From the NCBI RefSeq assembly GCF_030403775.1, contig NZ_JAQMWQ010000002.1, positions 1 to 64,000 of the forward strand: a stretch of 64,000 nt of DNA. The letters run 5' to 3'. The stretch comes from Paenibacillus sp. BSR1-1. GTDB taxonomy: Bacteria; Bacillota; Bacilli; Bacillales; Cytobacillaceae. Below are positions 15,877 through 24,853 of this stretch, one piece after another. The notes under the pieces are model-generated. The model did not search any database. It was not told the DNA's origin and worked only from the letters and a program-made list of their open reading frames with translations. The position numbers and the translations under genes are program-made. Positions within the stretch are counted from its first letter, which is position 1, and each line of letters opens with the position of its first letter.

Positions 15877-17390
15877 GTCCGCATCATTTCCTTTATTGTT
15901 TTTCGATCCAGTTTCCCATTGGCTGTAATCGGAAGCTCTTTATGATAGGAGAACTTCCTCGGAATCATGTAAGCAGGGAGGAACTCGCCAAGTTCTTTTT
16001 TTATCGCTCCAGTTAACTGATATTCTTTTTCAAAATCATGGTTATCAGGGATAATTACGGCTTCTAAATAATCAATTTTTTCATTTTGAAACACAGGAAT
16101 GACGGCTGCAGCTTTCACAAATTTTGATTTGGCAATATGGAATTCAATCTCTTCTAATTCCATTCGGTAGCCATGGAGTTTAATTTGAAAATCAATCCTG
16201 CCTTTGTAAAAAATAAGCCCTTCTTGATTTTGGTAGCCGGCATCCCCTGTGCGATAGGCAAGATGCTCATTATATTGAGAAAAAGCCCGTTCCGTTAGCT
16301 CCTGTTGTCCAAAATACCCTTTACTAACACTTGGACCGACAATAACCATTTCTCCATTTTCACCAGTGGAAACCTCATTACCATTTTCATCTAGAAATAG
16401 GATCTGTGTATCTTCTTTCGGTTTTCCAATCGGGAGATATGGATAGGAATTTAACATTTCAACAGTAACCTCAATCGAGGTTACTGCTACCGTCGCCTCT
16501 GTTGGTCCATAGGTGTTGAATATTTTTGCTTTAGGAAACCTTTCGAATAATTGCCGGCAGATGCCAACAGGGAGGATTTCCCCGCAAAATAAAAACACGG
16601 AAAGGTTTGGCAGCAACTCCTCATTAAAAGAGGGGTCCATTAAGCACATCTGCACAAAAGAGGGTGTAGATGTCCAAATTTGTGTGTTAGAAACATATAA
16701 TGCCTCAAATAATAGTTTTGGCCTTGCAATCATTTCTTTCGTGATAGCAAAAAGGGTTCCTCCGCTGACCAAAGCAGGGTAAAGGTCCATCACAGATAAA
16801 TCAAAGGAATAAGGTGCTTGATTTAAAAATCGAAATGGTCCATTGATCGGAAAATCCGCAATCATCCAATCCACAAAGCTCTCCAAATTAGCTGCTGAAA
16901 TTTGAACTCCTTTAGGGTTACCAGTGCTTCCGGACGTATATATGATATAAAAATTATCTTGGCTTTCAACCCAGTTTTTGGGGTCAACTTGGATTTCTAA
17001 GGGTTGCCCCAAAAGAATATCCTCTAAAGTCACAACAGAAATTGAAGAATTATCAATGTCCATTTCATGCCCAGAACAATTAATGACTAATTCTAATCGA
17101 GCACTGTTGATGATATTTATCACGCGCTCCGACGGAATCGAGGTATCTACTGGTATATAGGGATGACCTGACTTTACACTGCCTATGAAAGAAACCAGCA
17201 TCGAGGCTTCCATATGTCCATATACCAATATCGGTGACTGTTTTTGTAAATCTTGGTTTAATAGAAAGTCAGCTACTTGCTCAGACTGTCTCCAAAGCTC
17301 GGAATAACTAATTTCCGAACTTGGTGAAATATAGGCCAATGTTTCTGGTTGTATTTGTGCAAGCTCTCTTATGGTGTTTAATATTCTCAT
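15873..17390 (-). CDS. dltA: D-alanine--D-alanyl carrier protein ligase DltA
   Basis: This 505-residue ANL adenylation enzyme activates D-alanine with ATP and loads it on DltC. Core motifs are FYIIYTSGSTGNPKGVQIS (P-loop), NTYGPTEATVAVTS, YRTGDAG and the catalytic Lys in ITANGKLDRK near the C-terminus. Its length matches the family. It is the first enzyme gene after dltX. Teichoic acid D-alanylation lowers wall negative charge and affects cationic peptide sensitivity. Confidence 0.95.
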   Translation of the reverse strand: MRILNTIRELAQIQPETLAYISPSSEISYSELWRQSEQVADFLLNQDLQKQSPILVYGHMEASMLVSFIGSVKSGHPYIPVDTSIPSERVINIINSARLELVINCSGHEMDIDNSSISVVTLEDILLGQPLEIQVDPKNWVESQDNFYIIYTSGSTGNPKGVQISAANLESFVDWMIADFPINGPFRFLNQAPYSFDLSVMDLYPALVSGGTLFAITKEMIARPKLLFEALYVSNTQIWTSTPSFVQMCLMDPSFNEELLPNLSVFLFCGEILPVGICRQLFERFPKAKIFNTYGPTEATVAVTSIEVTVEMLNSYPYLPIGKPKEDTQILFLDENGNEVSTGENGEMVIVGPSVSKGYFGQQELTERAFSQYNEHLAYRTGDAGYQNQEGLIFYKGRIDFQIKLHGYRMELEEIEFHIAKSKFVKAAAVIPVFQNEKIDYLEAVIIPDNHDFEKEYQLTGAIKKELGEFLPAYMIPRKFSYHKELPITANGKLDRKTIKEMMRT

Positions 17391-17407
17391 TGTTTACCTA
17401 CCTCACA

Positions 17408-17557
17408 TTAAAAGTCGTTGTAAATATAAGAACCGGCACTTGCATCATTAAAACCGTACATAAAAAATAACAAAAGAAGAATCAGCAAATAATAGACAAA
17501 GCGGCCGAACCACTTTAACTTTTGATTGACAATGAAAGCTTTAAATTTAGCAAACAT
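17408..17557 (-). CDS. dltX: DltX small membrane protein
   Basis: This 49-residue gene heads the operon. The protein has an N-terminal basic segment (MFAKFKAFIVNQKLKW), one membrane helix (about 21-34) and ends in YIYNDF, close to the conserved DltX C-terminal motif FIYNEF, whose Tyr has been proposed to carry D-alanine outside the cell. An AGGGGG ribosome site lies upstream. It is 17 nt ahead of dltA. Confidence 0.92.
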   Translation of the reverse strand: MFAKFKAFIVNQKLKWFGRFVYYLLILLLLFFMYGFNDASAGSYIYNDF

Positions 17558-17679
17558 CGTGGTGTACCCCCTAAAATCCCAACTGACTTAATTATAATAA
17601 TGCGGTTTTGAATCTGTTGCATTAAAATTAGATGAGAAAAGAATTAAATTTAAGTGACCAAATCCTAAAAATAAATATA

Positions 17680-17711
17680 AAAAAGGCCAAGTTGTGATAC
17701 TTGGCCTTTTT
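17680..17711 (-). terminator. Terminator of the M42 peptidase gene
   Basis: A perfect 13-bp stem (AAAAAGGCCAAGT / ACTTGGCCTTTTT); on the minus strand it is followed by a long T-rich tract, placing it at the end of the peptidase transcript. Confidence 0.85.
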
Positions 17712-17721
17712 GGAAGGATGT

Positions 17722-18771
17722 TTATAGAACTAATTCTGATTGAATGTAATGGAACAAAAGCTTAGCTGTATTTTCAAGCGACGATTGATGAGTCCGTTCA
17801 AAGGCATGAGATGAATCAATCCCAGGTCCGATTAGCCCATGGACAATATCATGGCCGGCACGGATGGCGGCAGACGCATCGGAACCATAAAACGGATAAA
17901 TATCGAGTTTATATTTAATTTGATTTTCTTCTGCTAAAGCCACTAAATTTTTTCGTAATCCATAATGGTAAGGGCCGCTTGCATCCTTTACACAAATGGA
18001 GACAGTGTATTCATCGGTAGATTGTCCATCGCCCATAGCTCCCATATCAACGGCTAAATATTCAACTGTTTCCGGTGTTATATTAGAATTGCCGCCATAG
18101 CCGATTTCTTCATTGTTAGAAATCAGAAAATGAGTCGTATAAGGGAGTGTTATATTTTCAGTTTTAATCTGCTTCATTAACTGGAGCAACAGAGCCACGC
18201 TTGCCTTATCATCTAGATGGCGGGATTTAATAAAGCCGCTTGGCGTTATTTCCACTCGCGGGTCAAAGGATACGAAGTCGCCTACTTCAATTCCAAGTGC
18301 CCGAATATCGTCGGCATTATGTACTTTTTCGTCAATTCGAATTTCCATGTTTTCCTGATTTCGTTCTGCTTTTCCGGCATCTTTATAAACGTGAACCGAG
18401 GTCTGGTGCATTAAAATGGTCCCTGTATATTTTTTGCAGCTGCTTGTTTCAATTTGGCAATATTCTCCTTCAATCGAATTGAACTTAAATCCACCGATCA
18501 GGTCAATTTTGAGTCTCCCATTCGATTTGATTTCTTTGACCATTGCCCCGAGTGTATCAACGTGAGCCGTCAGCATCCGGTGGCGGCTTTGGTCCTTACC
18601 TTCAATCGTCGCAATTAATCCGCCTTTGCGGTTTCTTTTCGTCTCAATTTTCAGCTCGGAAAGGAATCTTTCAACAAAAGTAATAACTTCATTCGTATTG
18701 CCGGAGGGGCTTGGAATTGATACTAAGTCCGTCAATAATTTCATGGTTTCCTCTGTATATGTATTAAGCAC
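17722..18771 (-). CDS. M42 family metallo-aminopeptidase
   Basis: This 349-residue cytoplasmic di-metal peptidase is of the M42/YtoP/YsdC/YhfE type and is expected to trim peptide N-termini. Metal and catalytic residues are visible in LTAHVDTLGAM (His, Asp), KSRHLDDKASVALLL (bridging Asp), NNEEIGYGG (Glu-Glu) and LAVDMGA (Asp); GSDASAA and GIDSSHAFERTH are the final signature with a metal His. It stands alone. Confidence 0.9.
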   Translation of the reverse strand: MLNTYTEETMKLLTDLVSIPSPSGNTNEVITFVERFLSELKIETKRNRKGGLIATIEGKDQSRHRMLTAHVDTLGAMVKEIKSNGRLKIDLIGGFKFNSIEGEYCQIETSSCKKYTGTILMHQTSVHVYKDAGKAERNQENMEIRIDEKVHNADDIRALGIEVGDFVSFDPRVEITPSGFIKSRHLDDKASVALLLQLMKQIKTENITLPYTTHFLISNNEEIGYGGNSNITPETVEYLAVDMGAMGDGQSTDEYTVSICVKDASGPYHYGLRKNLVALAEENQIKYKLDIYPFYGSDASAAIRAGHDIVHGLIGPGIDSSHAFERTHQSSLENTAKLLFHYIQSELVL

Positions 18772-18856
18772 GGCATTTTCCCCTTTCTGATTTTTGATAC
18801 ACTCTTATTATACATAGATTGGCTCATATCGAAAATTTAACAATAGTGCTAGTAAA

Positions 18857-19813
18857 TTAAAACCATCCCTTTTTCTTAAACCAGAGAAACATAGACAATC
18901 CGATTACGCCCATTAAGACAAGAGAATAGCCATAGCCATATTTCCAATCCAATTCGGGCATATTTTTAAAATTCATCCCGAAGATTCCCGCAATTAAGGT
19001 TAGGGGCGCGAATATGGAGGTCATAATGGTAAGAACCTTCATCACATTATTGGTTTGATGGGAATTTAACGAGAGATAATTATCCCGGATATCAGCGGTT
19101 ATTTCCCGGTTTGCCATCAGCATTTCCGATAACTTTAAAAGATGGTCGTAGATATCAGAATAATATTCTTTTCTTGTAATTAAGTTTTTCAAATGCTGAG
19201 AATTTAACATTCGGTAGAGCAGATCACGCATTGGATTAACAGTATGCGTTAGATTTAATAACATATATCTTGTTTCGAATAATTCTTTTAATAAATTATT
19301 CATTGGTTTATTAAGAGTGTTATCTTCAATTTCATCTAACTTATCCTCAATTTTGTAAATAATAGGGAAGTAGTTGTCTACGATTTTGTCTAAAATTTCA
19401 TAAAACACATGAGTATTTGTAAACTTATCAAAGCTTTTTTGAGCTGTTAATCTTTCCACCACTTGAGAAACTTCAAGAGAAGGCTTAAGGTGGAAAGTTA
19501 CTATATAGTTTTCACCTACAAAAAATTCTAGCTCCTCCTTTATAATTTCCTGTCTTTCTTCTCGAACAATATGTGTAATAAAAAATGTATATTCATCGTA
19601 ATAATCGAGCTTAGGCCTTTGAAGGGTAGTATTTACACAATCTTCAATAGCAAGTGGATGAAAATTAAAAGTTTCGCTTAAGTGTTTTATCTCCTCATCA
19701 GTCGGTTCATTAAAATCTACCCAAAAGCGTTTATATTTGGGTAGAGCCAATTTATCAATTGTATCTTGTTTGACTAATGTATTTGCCTGGGTAATACCCA
19801 TGAAACTAATCAT
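18857..19813 (-). CDS. corA: CorA family magnesium/divalent cation channel
   Basis: This 318-residue protein has the CorA layout: a cytoplasmic alpha/beta domain, a long stalk helix and two C-terminal membrane helices. The selectivity motif GMN is present at about residues 279-281 (IAGIFGMNFKNMPELDW), and the tail ends in basic residues (KKKGWF). AGGAG lies 8 nt before ATG 19813. Only 11 nt separate it from the end of a second CorA-like gene, so the two are probably co-transcribed. Confidence 0.93.
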   Translation of the reverse strand: MISFMGITQANTLVKQDTIDKLALPKYKRFWVDFNEPTDEEIKHLSETFNFHPLAIEDCVNTTLQRPKLDYYDEYTFFITHIVREERQEIIKEELEFFVGENYIVTFHLKPSLEVSQVVERLTAQKSFDKFTNTHVFYEILDKIVDNYFPIIYKIEDKLDEIEDNTLNKPMNNLLKELFETRYMLLNLTHTVNPMRDLLYRMLNSQHLKNLITRKEYYSDIYDHLLKLSEMLMANREITADIRDNYLSLNSHQTNNVMKVLTIMTSIFAPLTLIAGIFGMNFKNMPELDWKYGYGYSLVLMGVIGLSMFLWFKKKGWF

Positions 19814-19824
19814 ATTAATAACTC

Positions 19825-21165
19825 CTAATTACTTTTTTTGGGAACTTGGGATGAAATAACAGCCTGCTCATCCCACTTCTTTTTATTCTTTCTCTCTTGA
19901 ATGACTTGAAACAAGCTTTGGAAACCAAGTATGGCTACCACAATAATACCACTAAAAACAATAAAGACGGCGAAGTATTCAAAGGGATTATATGACTTAA
20001 AATGTGACCAATGAATCTTCCCTTCTAGGTCCTTGGCAAATAAATTCATGCTGAAGATTCCACAGATTACTGTATAAAGTGTAAGGACTAGAAGCAGCAT
20101 ACTGTCCTTTTTTGTCACTGAATTTTCCTCATATTTAAACAAGCTAAAAAGAGTGTCTTTTGTATTTGAATACAACGTGTCAATATTATAGGCACTTTTG
20201 AAAAGTTTAAAAAGCTCCTGACCTTCTGAATTAATAGGATACTCTATAAAGAAAAAATTTGAAGTAAACGAATTAATAAAATATATTAGTTTTTCTATTT
20301 CATTATAATCTTTCTCAATGCGAATGGTTGAATAGTTTTGGGCAATTTTAACAAACACCAATTTATTAAATAGATTGATTAGATGCAAATAGTAATATTC
20401 TCCGTAAAAGCGTTTGGCCACAGCCATTATTTTTGGGGTACTGCTATTGATTAGACATGAAAAACAGTGTTCATTTACACAGATATATGTATTGGGAGCC
20501 CAACGGCTATAGCTGTGGTCTTTTACATAGTTGGTTATATATTCATGGTTTCCTTCGTTTTCACCACTAAGCGTTGCTGAGCGGAATAGATCAATTTCAT
20601 CAATGGATTCTCCATCAGCGAAATGAAGAAGCGATTGGATATGCATTTTGTCTGGCTCCAAGAAAGGGGGAGGGGAATCCCAATCAACAAAGGATTCCAA
20701 ATCCGGAAGCAAGTCTTCAAAATCCTTCTTATTAAATTGATTGGCAAATTCTATCACATTCGATAAAGCGGCACCCTTTATTTCTGTCCGTACTGTTATG
20801 AATCCAAGCTCATAAGGACAGAGGATTAAATCAAAGGAATGGATTTGAAACGGAATTTTTAGATGGTCAATGTTCAACAAGCTTTCTATGTTAATTTCTT
20901 TCGAATATCTTTGTAACCCCTTCTCATGTCCGGATTTTGGAAAAAGAAATTGAGTGGTTAATGGATGAAAAAAAGCCTCCATATCACTGTGTGAGACTTG
21001 GCAGCCTCCATAATAGGCCGATTCATTTTGTAATTCATTTAAGCGATATGGAGTAAATTGATTCTCTTGTAGAAATAAGATGAAATTGCGTATCGTAACT
21101 GCCTTCCATGAGAAGGGAAGAATGAATTGAAAAAATGCCTGTGATACCTGTTTTTCCTTTATCAT
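19825..21165 (-). CDS. Divergent CorA-like membrane protein with SMN in place of GMN
   Basis: I do not recognise a named family for this protein of about 446 residues. Its last 93 residues resemble CorA: a membrane helix (LLLVLTLYTVICGIF), then SMN at about 373-375 where CorA has GMN, a 25-residue loop and a second helix (about 399-418), with a basic tail. The N-terminal 350 residues are soluble, with an AYYGGC segment and Cys clusters (VNEHCFSCLI). It lies directly upstream of corA. ATG 21165 or 21168; the second is better spaced from AAGGA. It may modulate or hetero-oligomerise with CorA (inference). Confidence 0.65.
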   Translation of the reverse strand: MIKEKQVSQAFFQFILPFSWKAVTIRNFILFLQENQFTPYRLNELQNESAYYGGCQVSHSDMEAFFHPLTTQFLFPKSGHEKGLQRYSKEINIESLLNIDHLKIPFQIHSFDLILCPYELGFITVRTEIKGAALSNVIEFANQFNKKDFEDLLPDLESFVDWDSPPPFLEPDKMHIQSLLHFADGESIDEIDLFRSATLSGENEGNHEYITNYVKDHSYSRWAPNTYICVNEHCFSCLINSSTPKIMAVAKRFYGEYYYLHLINLFNKLVFVKIAQNYSTIRIEKDYNEIEKLIYFINSFTSNFFFIEYPINSEGQELFKLFKSAYNIDTLYSNTKDTLFSLFKYEENSVTKKDSMLLLVLTLYTVICGIFSMNLFAKDLEGKIHWSHFKSYNPFEYFAVFIVFSGIIVVAILGFQSLFQVIQERKNKKKWDEQAVISSQVPKKSN

Positions 21166-21283
21166 CATTTCCTTATTTTCCTTTCAAATAAAAGCTGTCT
21201 AAAATCAACATTCCCGATTTAATAGAATAAAATTCCAATCTTTGAGGGAAATTAGGTTGAAAGAAATTGTTAGGAGCATGGAG

Positions 21284-22618
21284 ATGCCATCTAATAAAGT
21301 TCAATCCATAAAAGAAGAATTAAAAGAAAAAATAATGCAGTCAGAGGATGCTGTTTTCAAGGAACTCCATACGAAAGAAAAATACATTGAAGCTTTATAT
21401 ATAAAAACTATTAGTGATGAGACCGTCATCCAAGATTATGTGGTCAAACCTTTTTTCGAAATTGCAACAGCAGAAACGTTTTTGGCTTATCTGCAATCAC
21501 ACCCGAAGGTAAAACCATTTGAGAGTGAAGAGCAAACTCTTGAAGAGTTAATCAGGGGAGTGGCCGTACTATTTTATCAAGATTTTATTTTTATATTTGA
21601 TAGTAAAGTAGACAGGAATAATTCGGTTTTAGATACGACGGTTGAAACGACCATTCAAGGTCCTCAATCAGGACTTAGTGAAAGCTTGCCGACAAACCTC
21701 GGTCTCATTCGCCACCGTTATCCAGAAACTACCTTAAATGTGGAATCCACTACAATCGGAGAAATTTCAAAGACAAAAGTAATGATTCTTCACGATGAAA
21801 AATTAGTAGATCAGGATGTCTTAAGAAGAGTTAAAGAATTTCTAGACGAAGTTGATATCCAAATGTTTCAAACTGGAGAGCAGTTATTGGACCTAATAAA
21901 AAAAAGCAATCGGGCTTTATTTCCTGTCATGCTTGTAACAGAAAGACCGGATAGAGTGGCGGTGAATTTAGCGGCTGGAAAAGTTGTTCTGCTTGTATCT
22001 GGTTCATCCTTTGCCGTCATTTTACCAACTGTCATGAAGGATTTTATGGCTTCCATGGAAGATATCTATCAAACCTATTGGGTTTCCATTTTTCTACAGG
22101 TTCTGCGATATGTCGGATTTGTTACCAGCCTTATCCTGCCAGGGTTATATGTAGCAGTAACAAGCTATAATCCGGAACTATTTAGGTTTCAATTGGCGCT
22201 GTCCATAGCCGGAAGCCGATCAGCAGTACCTTACCCATCCTTTGTGGAAGTTGTAATTATGTTGTTCATGATGGAGCTATTAACGGAGGCTAGTATTCGT
22301 CTTCCAAAAGCCATTGGACCTACGGCAACAACAGTTGGAGGCTTGATTTTAGGGCAGGCAGCTACTGAAGCGGGTCTGGTTAGCAACATTATGATTATCA
22401 TCGTATCAGCCGTTGCCATTTCTAACTTTGTCGTGCCAATTAATGCCTTTAGTTTCTCTGTAAGGATCGTAAAATATATCATCTTAGCGTTAGCTACCTG
22501 TTTCGGATTGGTGGGCGTTGTCCTTGGATTTTTTATGTTTCTCGCTTATATGGTTAAGCTTGACAGTTTTGGCCAGCCATTTTTAACACTTGTACAAACC
22601 AAATCCACCAAAGAATAG
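21284..22618 (+). CDS. Spore germination protein, GerA family A subunit
   Basis: This subunit of about 444 residues belongs to a GerA-type nutrient receptor in the spore inner membrane. It has a large hydrophilic N-terminal domain (to about 235) and a C-terminal membrane domain with about five helices. Signatures are VSGSSFAVILPTVMKDFM, FEDIYQ-like MEDIYQTYWVSIFLQVLR, and KAIGPTATTVGGLILGQAA. ATG 21284 has AGGAG 7 nt upstream; in-frame TTG codons upstream (21242, 21257) are less likely. It is followed by B and C genes in the canonical order. Germinant specificity cannot be predicted. Confidence 0.9.
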   Translation: MPSNKVQSIKEELKEKIMQSEDAVFKELHTKEKYIEALYIKTISDETVIQDYVVKPFFEIATAETFLAYLQSHPKVKPFESEEQTLEELIRGVAVLFYQDFIFIFDSKVDRNNSVLDTTVETTIQGPQSGLSESLPTNLGLIRHRYPETTLNVESTTIGEISKTKVMILHDEKLVDQDVLRRVKEFLDEVDIQMFQTGEQLLDLIKKSNRALFPVMLVTERPDRVAVNLAAGKVVLLVSGSSFAVILPTVMKDFMASMEDIYQTYWVSIFLQVLRYVGFVTSLILPGLYVAVTSYNPELFRFQLALSIAGSRSAVPYPSFVEVVIMLFMMELLTEASIRLPKAIGPTATTVGGLILGQAATEAGLVSNIMIIIVSAVAISNFVVPINAFSFSVRIVKYIILALATCFGLVGVVLGFFMFLAYMVKLDSFGQPFLTLVQTKSTKE

Positions 22619-22644
22619 TAACTGATTTTTGAGGGGGGAGGTCA

Positions 22645-23718
22645 GTGAATCGATATTTTTTATATTTAGTTTTCTTGAATATGCTGATCAATGTTATTAT
22701 CTTTGTTCCGAAAATATTGATTGAGCATCGGTATAACGGTTCGGTTATGGGGGTTCTTATTGCGATACCAATCGGGATTGGAATGAATTATTTATACAGT
22801 CACTCCCTTAATAAATTCCCAGGCCAGGGTTTACCAGAAATATTAGCCGATTCAAAGCACCGGTGGTTGGTAAATCTTCACTTAGGGAGTATTCAAATTT
22901 TGTGGTTTTCAGCTGGGCTCATTACTTTACTTGGTTTTATCGATATATTAAGCCGTTTCGTAAATCCGGAGATGCCGAAACTTTTTCTGATCACGATTTA
23001 TTTAGCAGCGATTTTTTTAATCATCCAGCTACCGACCAAAAGGGTCATGTATTTTCTGGAAATTGTCCTATTTCTCAATACGCCGTTAATAGGTTTTATA
23101 ATCTATAAGACGCTTACAAGCGAGTTTTTAAGCTGGGATTCTATACTGGAAGTGGGAACACACTTATTTGAGAAACCAAGCTTAAAAGCAATGGCTGCAG
23201 CGACGTATACTTTTTCTGGATTCACAAATTTAATCATATTTAATCGGGTAATCAAAGAAAAATTAAAGATTTGGAATTTTATTATTATTTTATTTTTAGG
23301 GGTTTTTAATTTATTTACCACCTTTTTTATTCCTATTGGTTTTCACGGTTCAGATGGGGCACAGGAATATCTCTATCCGTGGATTTCTACTTCAGATTCC
23401 CTTAGATTAGTATATAGTCCAATTGAACGAGTCCTATATATTTTTTTAATGTTTTATATGAGTATTTCATTAATGAGTATTTCCATTCACTGGCATGTTG
23501 CCTTTGAATTATTGAAGGGGACCTTTAAGGAAAAAGAAAACAATAAGAAGAATTGGATGATTATGGCTGCCTTTATGTGCTGTGCAATTGCTGGTGTCCT
23601 TTTTCTCAATACGGTTCTCCTAAATAAAATAACGGCTTATTGGATGATCCTTCTTCTTGGTGTTGAAGTGATGACTGTCTCTATCTTTTTCATTTGGGCT
23701 AGGAGGCGAACAGCATGA
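22645..23718 (+). CDS. Spore germination protein, GerB family (APC-type) B subunit
   Basis: This 357-residue integral membrane protein with about ten helices belongs to the GerAB/amino-acid permease-like family and is thought to bind the germinant. The GTG start at 22645 follows an ideal GGGGGGAGG. ATYTFSGFTNLIIFNRVI is a conserved mid-protein region. It overlaps the C-subunit gene by 4 nt (ATGA), showing translational coupling. Confidence 0.9.
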   Translation: MNRYFLYLVFLNMLINVIIFVPKILIEHRYNGSVMGVLIAIPIGIGMNYLYSHSLNKFPGQGLPEILADSKHRWLVNLHLGSIQILWFSAGLITLLGFIDILSRFVNPEMPKLFLITIYLAAIFLIIQLPTKRVMYFLEIVLFLNTPLIGFIIYKTLTSEFLSWDSILEVGTHLFEKPSLKAMAAATYTFSGFTNLIIFNRVIKEKLKIWNFIIILFLGVFNLFTTFFIPIGFHGSDGAQEYLYPWISTSDSLRLVYSPIERVLYIFLMFYMSISLMSISIHWHVAFELLKGTFKEKENNKKNWMIMAAFMCCAIAGVLFLNTVLLNKITAYWMILLLGVEVMTVSIFFIWARRRTA

Positions 23719-24812
23719 AAACTCTTGTGAAGTGGAGATTGATCGTAATTTCTTTATCAGCAGTTTTATTATTAAATGGCTGCGGCTTTAAAGACATTGA
23801 TAAACGCTTATTTGTTGTCAGTATCGGAATAGATAAAGCAAGAAATAGCACAAAGAAATATCTGGTCAGCCTTAAATTTGCGATACCGGGTGGAAAGAAT
23901 AAGGCAAATGATTTTTTTATTGTTACTGAAAAAGCTGATTCTATGGCAGAAGCTGTAAGGGCTATTAAAACAAAAGTGGATAAGGAAATTGATTTTAGTC
24001 ATGCCAAAGTATTTGTATTCAGCGAAGAAATGGTCAAGTTAACAGATAACGCAGGGGTATATTATTGGCTAGCAAGAAGAAGAGATATCCAAGAAATTGC
24101 CTGGGTGGCAATCGGTACACCAACCGCCATGGATGTCCTTAAGGTAAAGCCTAAATCAGAACAGCTCCCATCAAACGCCTTATTCCTATCTCTCGGTAAA
24201 GATGGATCTGAAACGCCCTATATCATTTCCGAGTTTTATTTCGATATGAAAAAAAGATTAATTGAAAGAGGATTAGACCCCTTTCTGCCAATCATTGAAG
24301 CGAAAAAAGATTTACTGGAAGTTAACACAGTGGGGCTTTTTAATAAAAGCAAATTGATTCTTAATCTATCTCAAGAAGAGACGAAAATCCTAAATCACAT
24401 AATGAATCGGGAAAATAAAAGTGCCTTATGGGTGAAAACAGGAAACATTAAATTTATTGTGAACACGACTAAAATAAAAACAAAATATAAAATTATTACA
24501 CTAAAAGGAAAGCAGCCATTCATTAAAGTTAGTGTTAAGGTTAATGGGACTATTGAGGAAACGACAGCAAAAATAACAAATGAAAAATTATCACGTTATG
24601 AAAAAGCTGCCGAAAAGCGATTAAAAAAGCAAATAAAAGGGGTATTAGTTAAAATTCAAAAAGCAAATGTAGACCCAATTGGTTTTGGCTTACGTTATCG
24701 CTCCAGACATTTTAATAATAATGATTGGGAAGAATGGCAGCGAATTTATCCTCATCTAGTCTTTAAGGTAGATACGAAGGTAAAGATTAGTGATACGGGA
24801 TTAATTGAATGA
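23715..24812 (+). CDS. Spore germination lipoprotein, GerC family C subunit
   Basis: This 365-residue lipoprotein has a lipobox LLNGC (lipid-modified Cys about residue 23), then GFKDIDKRLFVVSIGIDKA, the typical GerAC opening. It forms the outer-face part of the germinant receptor. The C-terminal part holds the repeated alpha/beta modules of the family, with NDWEEWQRIYPHLVFKVDTKV near the end. It is the last gene of the A-B-C operon. Confidence 0.9.
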   Translation: MKTLVKWRLIVISLSAVLLLNGCGFKDIDKRLFVVSIGIDKARNSTKKYLVSLKFAIPGGKNKANDFFIVTEKADSMAEAVRAIKTKVDKEIDFSHAKVFVFSEEMVKLTDNAGVYYWLARRRDIQEIAWVAIGTPTAMDVLKVKPKSEQLPSNALFLSLGKDGSETPYIISEFYFDMKKRLIERGLDPFLPIIEAKKDLLEVNTVGLFNKSKLILNLSQEETKILNHIMNRENKSALWVKTGNIKFIVNTTKIKTKYKIITLKGKQPFIKVSVKVNGTIEETTAKITNEKLSRYEKAAEKRLKKQIKGVLVKIQKANVDPIGFGLRYRSRHFNNNDWEEWQRIYPHLVFKVDTKVKISDTGLIE

Positions 24813-24819
24813 AAAAGCA

Positions 24820-24844
24820 GGGCATTCCTAAATTTGAAATGCCC
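24820..24844. terminator. Weak bidirectional terminator after gerC-type gene
   Basis: A 7-bp stem GGGCATT / AATGCCC is followed on the plus strand by ATTCTTATTTT; it lies between convergent genes. Confidence 0.5.
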
Positions 24845-24853
24845 ATTCTTATT

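Noticed and set aside
12950..17557. tatA as part of the dlt operon
   Set aside because: It has its own ribosome site and an intergenic promoter-like stretch after dltD, and no functional link.
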